A stretch of 7,296 nt of DNA, taken from positions 1-7,296 of the forward strand of contig JANRAT010000105.1 in the NCBI GenBank assembly GCA_030727885.1. Reading direction: 5' to 3'. Below the pieces are notes generated by a model. The model had not been told where the DNA came from. It saw only the letters and a program-made list of their open reading frames with translations, and searched no databases. Every line of letters begins with the position of its first letter. Within the stretch, counting starts at the first letter, position 1. The DNA is from Rhodospirillales bacterium. GTDB taxonomy: Bacteria > Pseudomonadota > Alphaproteobacteria > Rhodospirillales > Casp-alpha2. Shown here in pieces: positions 5,957-7,296 of the stretch. The position numbers and the translations under genes are program-made.

Positions 5957-6904
5957 TTAGCCTTTCGGGCTGGCAATCACACTGCCGGGCGGCACGGCAA
6001 AACCGCGCAGGAATGCTTCTGCCTCCATCATCCCCTTGCCGGGTCTTTGCAGCCGGATCGGGCGAAGGCCGCCCGCCCCGCAGGCAATGGTCAAATGTTC
6101 ATCGACAATCTTGCCCGGCGCATCTGCCACCGCATCAATGACCGCCGCCTCGGCAACCTTGATTCTCTCACCGCCGACCTCAAACCAGGTGCCCGGCCAC
6201 GGGTTGAGGGCCCTGATTTCCCGTTCCAGCAATGCAGCAGGCTTTGTAAAGTCGAGACGGCTTTCACTGCGGTCCAGCTTGTGTGCATAGGTGATACCGT
6301 CTGCGGCCTGCGGCTGTGGCGCCAGCTGACCGGCAGCAAATTTCTGCAGCGTTTCGCGGAGCAGTTCGGCACCCATCGCCGAAAGTCGGTCATGCAGCGA
6401 ACTGGCGGTCTCATGCGCACTGATCGGCGTGCGCTGTTCGGCAAGCACACCACCGGTATCCAGCCCTTCATCCATCTTCATGATGCCGACCCCGGTTTCA
6501 GTGTCCCCGGCGATGATCGCGCGCTGGATCGGTGCCGCACCGCGCCATCGCGGCAGCAGTGATGCATGCACGTTGAGGCACCCGAGCCTGGGCGCATCCA
6601 GAATCGGTTTCGGCAGGATCAAACCATAAGCAACTACCACGGCGGCATCGAGACCGAGCGCTGCGAAGGCCGCCTGCTCCTCTGCATCGCGCAGCGATTT
6701 CGGCGTCCGCACGTCGATGCCGAGATCACGCGCCGCTGCATGCACCGGACAGGCCTGTTCGTGCTGACCGCGCCCGGCCGGTTTCGGCGGCTGCGCATAG
6801 ACACGAACAACATCATGGCCGGCGTCCAGCAAAACATGCAGCGTTGCCAGAGAAAATTCAGGGCTGCCCATGAAGGCCAGCTTGAGGGGATGGTCAATTC
6901 TCAC
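5957..6904 (-). CDS. fmt: Methionyl-tRNA formyltransferase
   Basis: Fmt uses 10-formyltetrahydrofolate to formylate Met-tRNA(fMet) for translation initiation. The protein has 315 residues, the usual length. The N-terminal Rossmann-type domain (about 7-200) opens with LKLAFMGSPEFS and carries the substrate loop PPKPAGRG (Arg45 equals the loop arginine Arg42 of the E. coli enzyme). It also has YGLILPK and the catalytic set Asn111, His113 (LNVHASLLPRWRGAAP) and Asp149 (GLDTGG). The C-terminal beta-barrel domain (about 210-310) has ALNPWPGTWF. The start is a GTG at 6904, 7 bases after the stop of the deformylase frame, with no visible ribosome-binding site, so translation is probably coupled to the upstream gene. 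The def-fmt pair is a classic arrangement. Identification is firm; the exact start is less so. Confidence 0.97.
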   Translation of the reverse strand: MRIDHPLKLAFMGSPEFSLATLHVLLDAGHDVVRVYAQPPKPAGRGQHEQACPVHAAARDLGIDVRTPKSLRDAEEQAAFAALGLDAAVVVAYGLILPKPILDAPRLGCLNVHASLLPRWRGAAPIQRAIIAGDTETGVGIMKMDEGLDTGGVLAEQRTPISAHETASSLHDRLSAMGAELLRETLQKFAAGQLAPQPQAADGITYAHKLDRSESRLDFTKPAALLEREIRALNPWPGTWFEVGGERIKVAEAAVIDAVADAPGKIVDEHLTIACGAGGLRPIRLQRPGKGMMEAEAFLRGFAVPPGSVIASPKG

Positions 6905-6911
6905 GCGCGGG

Positions 6912-7296
6912 TCACGCGTTTGTATGGGCGAGCTTTTTCGCCTTTTGCAGTTTGCGCAGGATCATGTTGCGCTTCAGTGCCGAAACATGATCGACGAACA
7001 GCACGCCATCCAGGTGATCGATCTCGTGCTGGATACAGGTCGCCAGCAGATCTTCTGCAACAATCTCACGGATTTCGTTATCACGGTCCAGATAGCGTAC
7101 CCGGACGCGTTCCGGCCTGACCACGTCGGCAAAATGTTCGGGCAGGGTGCCGAAGCGCCCCATGTGCGCCTGTGCGATCAATGCGTAATAGGCGGGCACC
7201 GTGGGGCCATAAGGCTGTTCGTATTGCGGATGTCCGGTAGAGGACTGCATCAGCATCGCCTGATCGCGGGTGAGACCGCTGCGCAGGCTATCCGCC
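6912..7296 (-). CDS. def: C-terminal part of peptide deformylase joined in frame to a thiolase-like segment; incomplete at the window edge
   Basis: Peptide deformylase removes the N-formyl group from new proteins using a metal bound by Cys of EGCLS and two His of HExxH. Only the C-terminal 77 residues (7145-6915) look like Def: LPEHFADVVRPERVRV, then LLATCIQHEIDHLDG carrying motif 3 with both metal-binding histidines (7031-7005), and the usual basic C-terminal helix. Normal enzymes have about 165-190 residues. Motif 1 (GxGxAAxQ) and motif 2 (EGCLS, with the metal-binding Cys) are missing. Instead the frame runs without interruption to the window edge through residues unlike any deformylase. 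As written the product could not bind metal normally and would not be an active deformylase. It precedes fmt by 7 bases, the expected operon partner. It may be a real broken gene, a fusion or an assembly chimera. Confidence 0.8.
   Translation of the reverse strand, partial: ADSLRSGLTRDQAMLMQSSTGHPQYEQPYGPTVPAYYALIAQAHMGRFGTLPEHFADVVRPERVRVRYLDRDNEIREIVAEDLLATCIQHEIDHLDGVLFVDHVSALKRNMILRKLQKAKKLAHTNA
7146..7296 (-). other. Thiolase / acetyl-CoA acetyltransferase-like segment fused to def
   Basis: On the minus strand, upstream of and in frame with the deformylase remnant, about 50 residues read GLTRDQAMLMQSSTGHP, QYEQPYGPTVPAYYALIA and QAHMGRFGT. The combination 'YEQPYGPTVPAYYAL' plus 'HMxxFGT' is typical, from memory, of the N-terminal thiolase domain of lipid-transfer/SCP-x-type acetyl-CoA acetyltransferases, where it is normally followed by 'T-x-E-x-L-A-x-V-A'. 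No active-site cysteine of a thiolase lies in this fragment. The fragment continues beyond the window, so the full length is unknown. Confidence 0.6.

Noticed and set aside
5945..5972. Possible bidirectional terminator between the 347-residue gene and fmt
   Set aside because: The only stem is 4 bp (AGCC / GGCT, 5-base loop), and the five-T run on the minus strand comes several bases after it, so it falls short of an intrinsic terminator.
6566..7120. A 184-codon plus-strand frame opposite fmt and def
   Set aside because: It is antisense to fmt with its catalytic motifs and to the deformylase C-terminus; the translation resembles no known protein.

Overview
This window looks like a stretch of chromosome from an alphaproteobacterium, probably related to the Rhodospirillales. 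The clues are fairly GC-rich coding sequence, tightly packed genes, strongly alphaproteobacterial-looking DapD, DapE, Fmt, TruA and Def sequences, and the clustering of a HAD pyrimidine nucleotidase, dapD and dapE beside truA, fmt and def. No tRNA, rRNA, CRISPR array, insertion sequence or prophage signature was seen.

Layout. Positions 1-105 hold the first 35 codons of a gene on the minus strand that leaves the window to the left. A 142-base divergent spacer follows. On the plus strand come a HAD-family pyrimidine 5'-nucleotidase (248-961), dapD (1062-1904), dapE (1885-3048, overlapping dapD by 20 bases) and an unnamed five-helix membrane protein (3048-3623, start overlapping the dapE stop as TGATG). 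Facing these, on the minus strand, are truA (4046-4789) and a small two-helix membrane protein downstream of it (3645-3998). Diverging from truA is an unrecognised 347-residue soluble protein (4905-5948). It converges on fmt (5957-6904, minus), and upstream of fmt is the 3' part of def (from 6912).

How the genes work together. DapD and DapE carry out two steps of the succinylase branch of diaminopimelate and lysine synthesis, and their genes appear transcriptionally and translationally linked. TruA modifies tRNA. Fmt formylates initiator tRNA, and deformylase removes the formyl group from new proteins, so the minus-strand half concerns translation. The two small membrane proteins and the 347-residue protein have no function that can be read from the sequence.

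The most striking observation is at the right edge. The deformylase reading frame contains only the C-terminal 77 residues, with metal-binding motif 3 intact. Upstream it runs, without a stop or frameshift, into about 50 residues that resemble a thiolase / lipid-transfer acetyl-CoA acetyltransferase. The deformylase N-terminal part, which should carry the GxGxAAxQ and EGCLS motifs, is absent. This is either a real rearrangement or, at least as likely, an assembly chimera. I see no convincing new defence, mobile or RNA system; the best genuinely undescribed material is the 347-residue gene and the two small membrane proteins.
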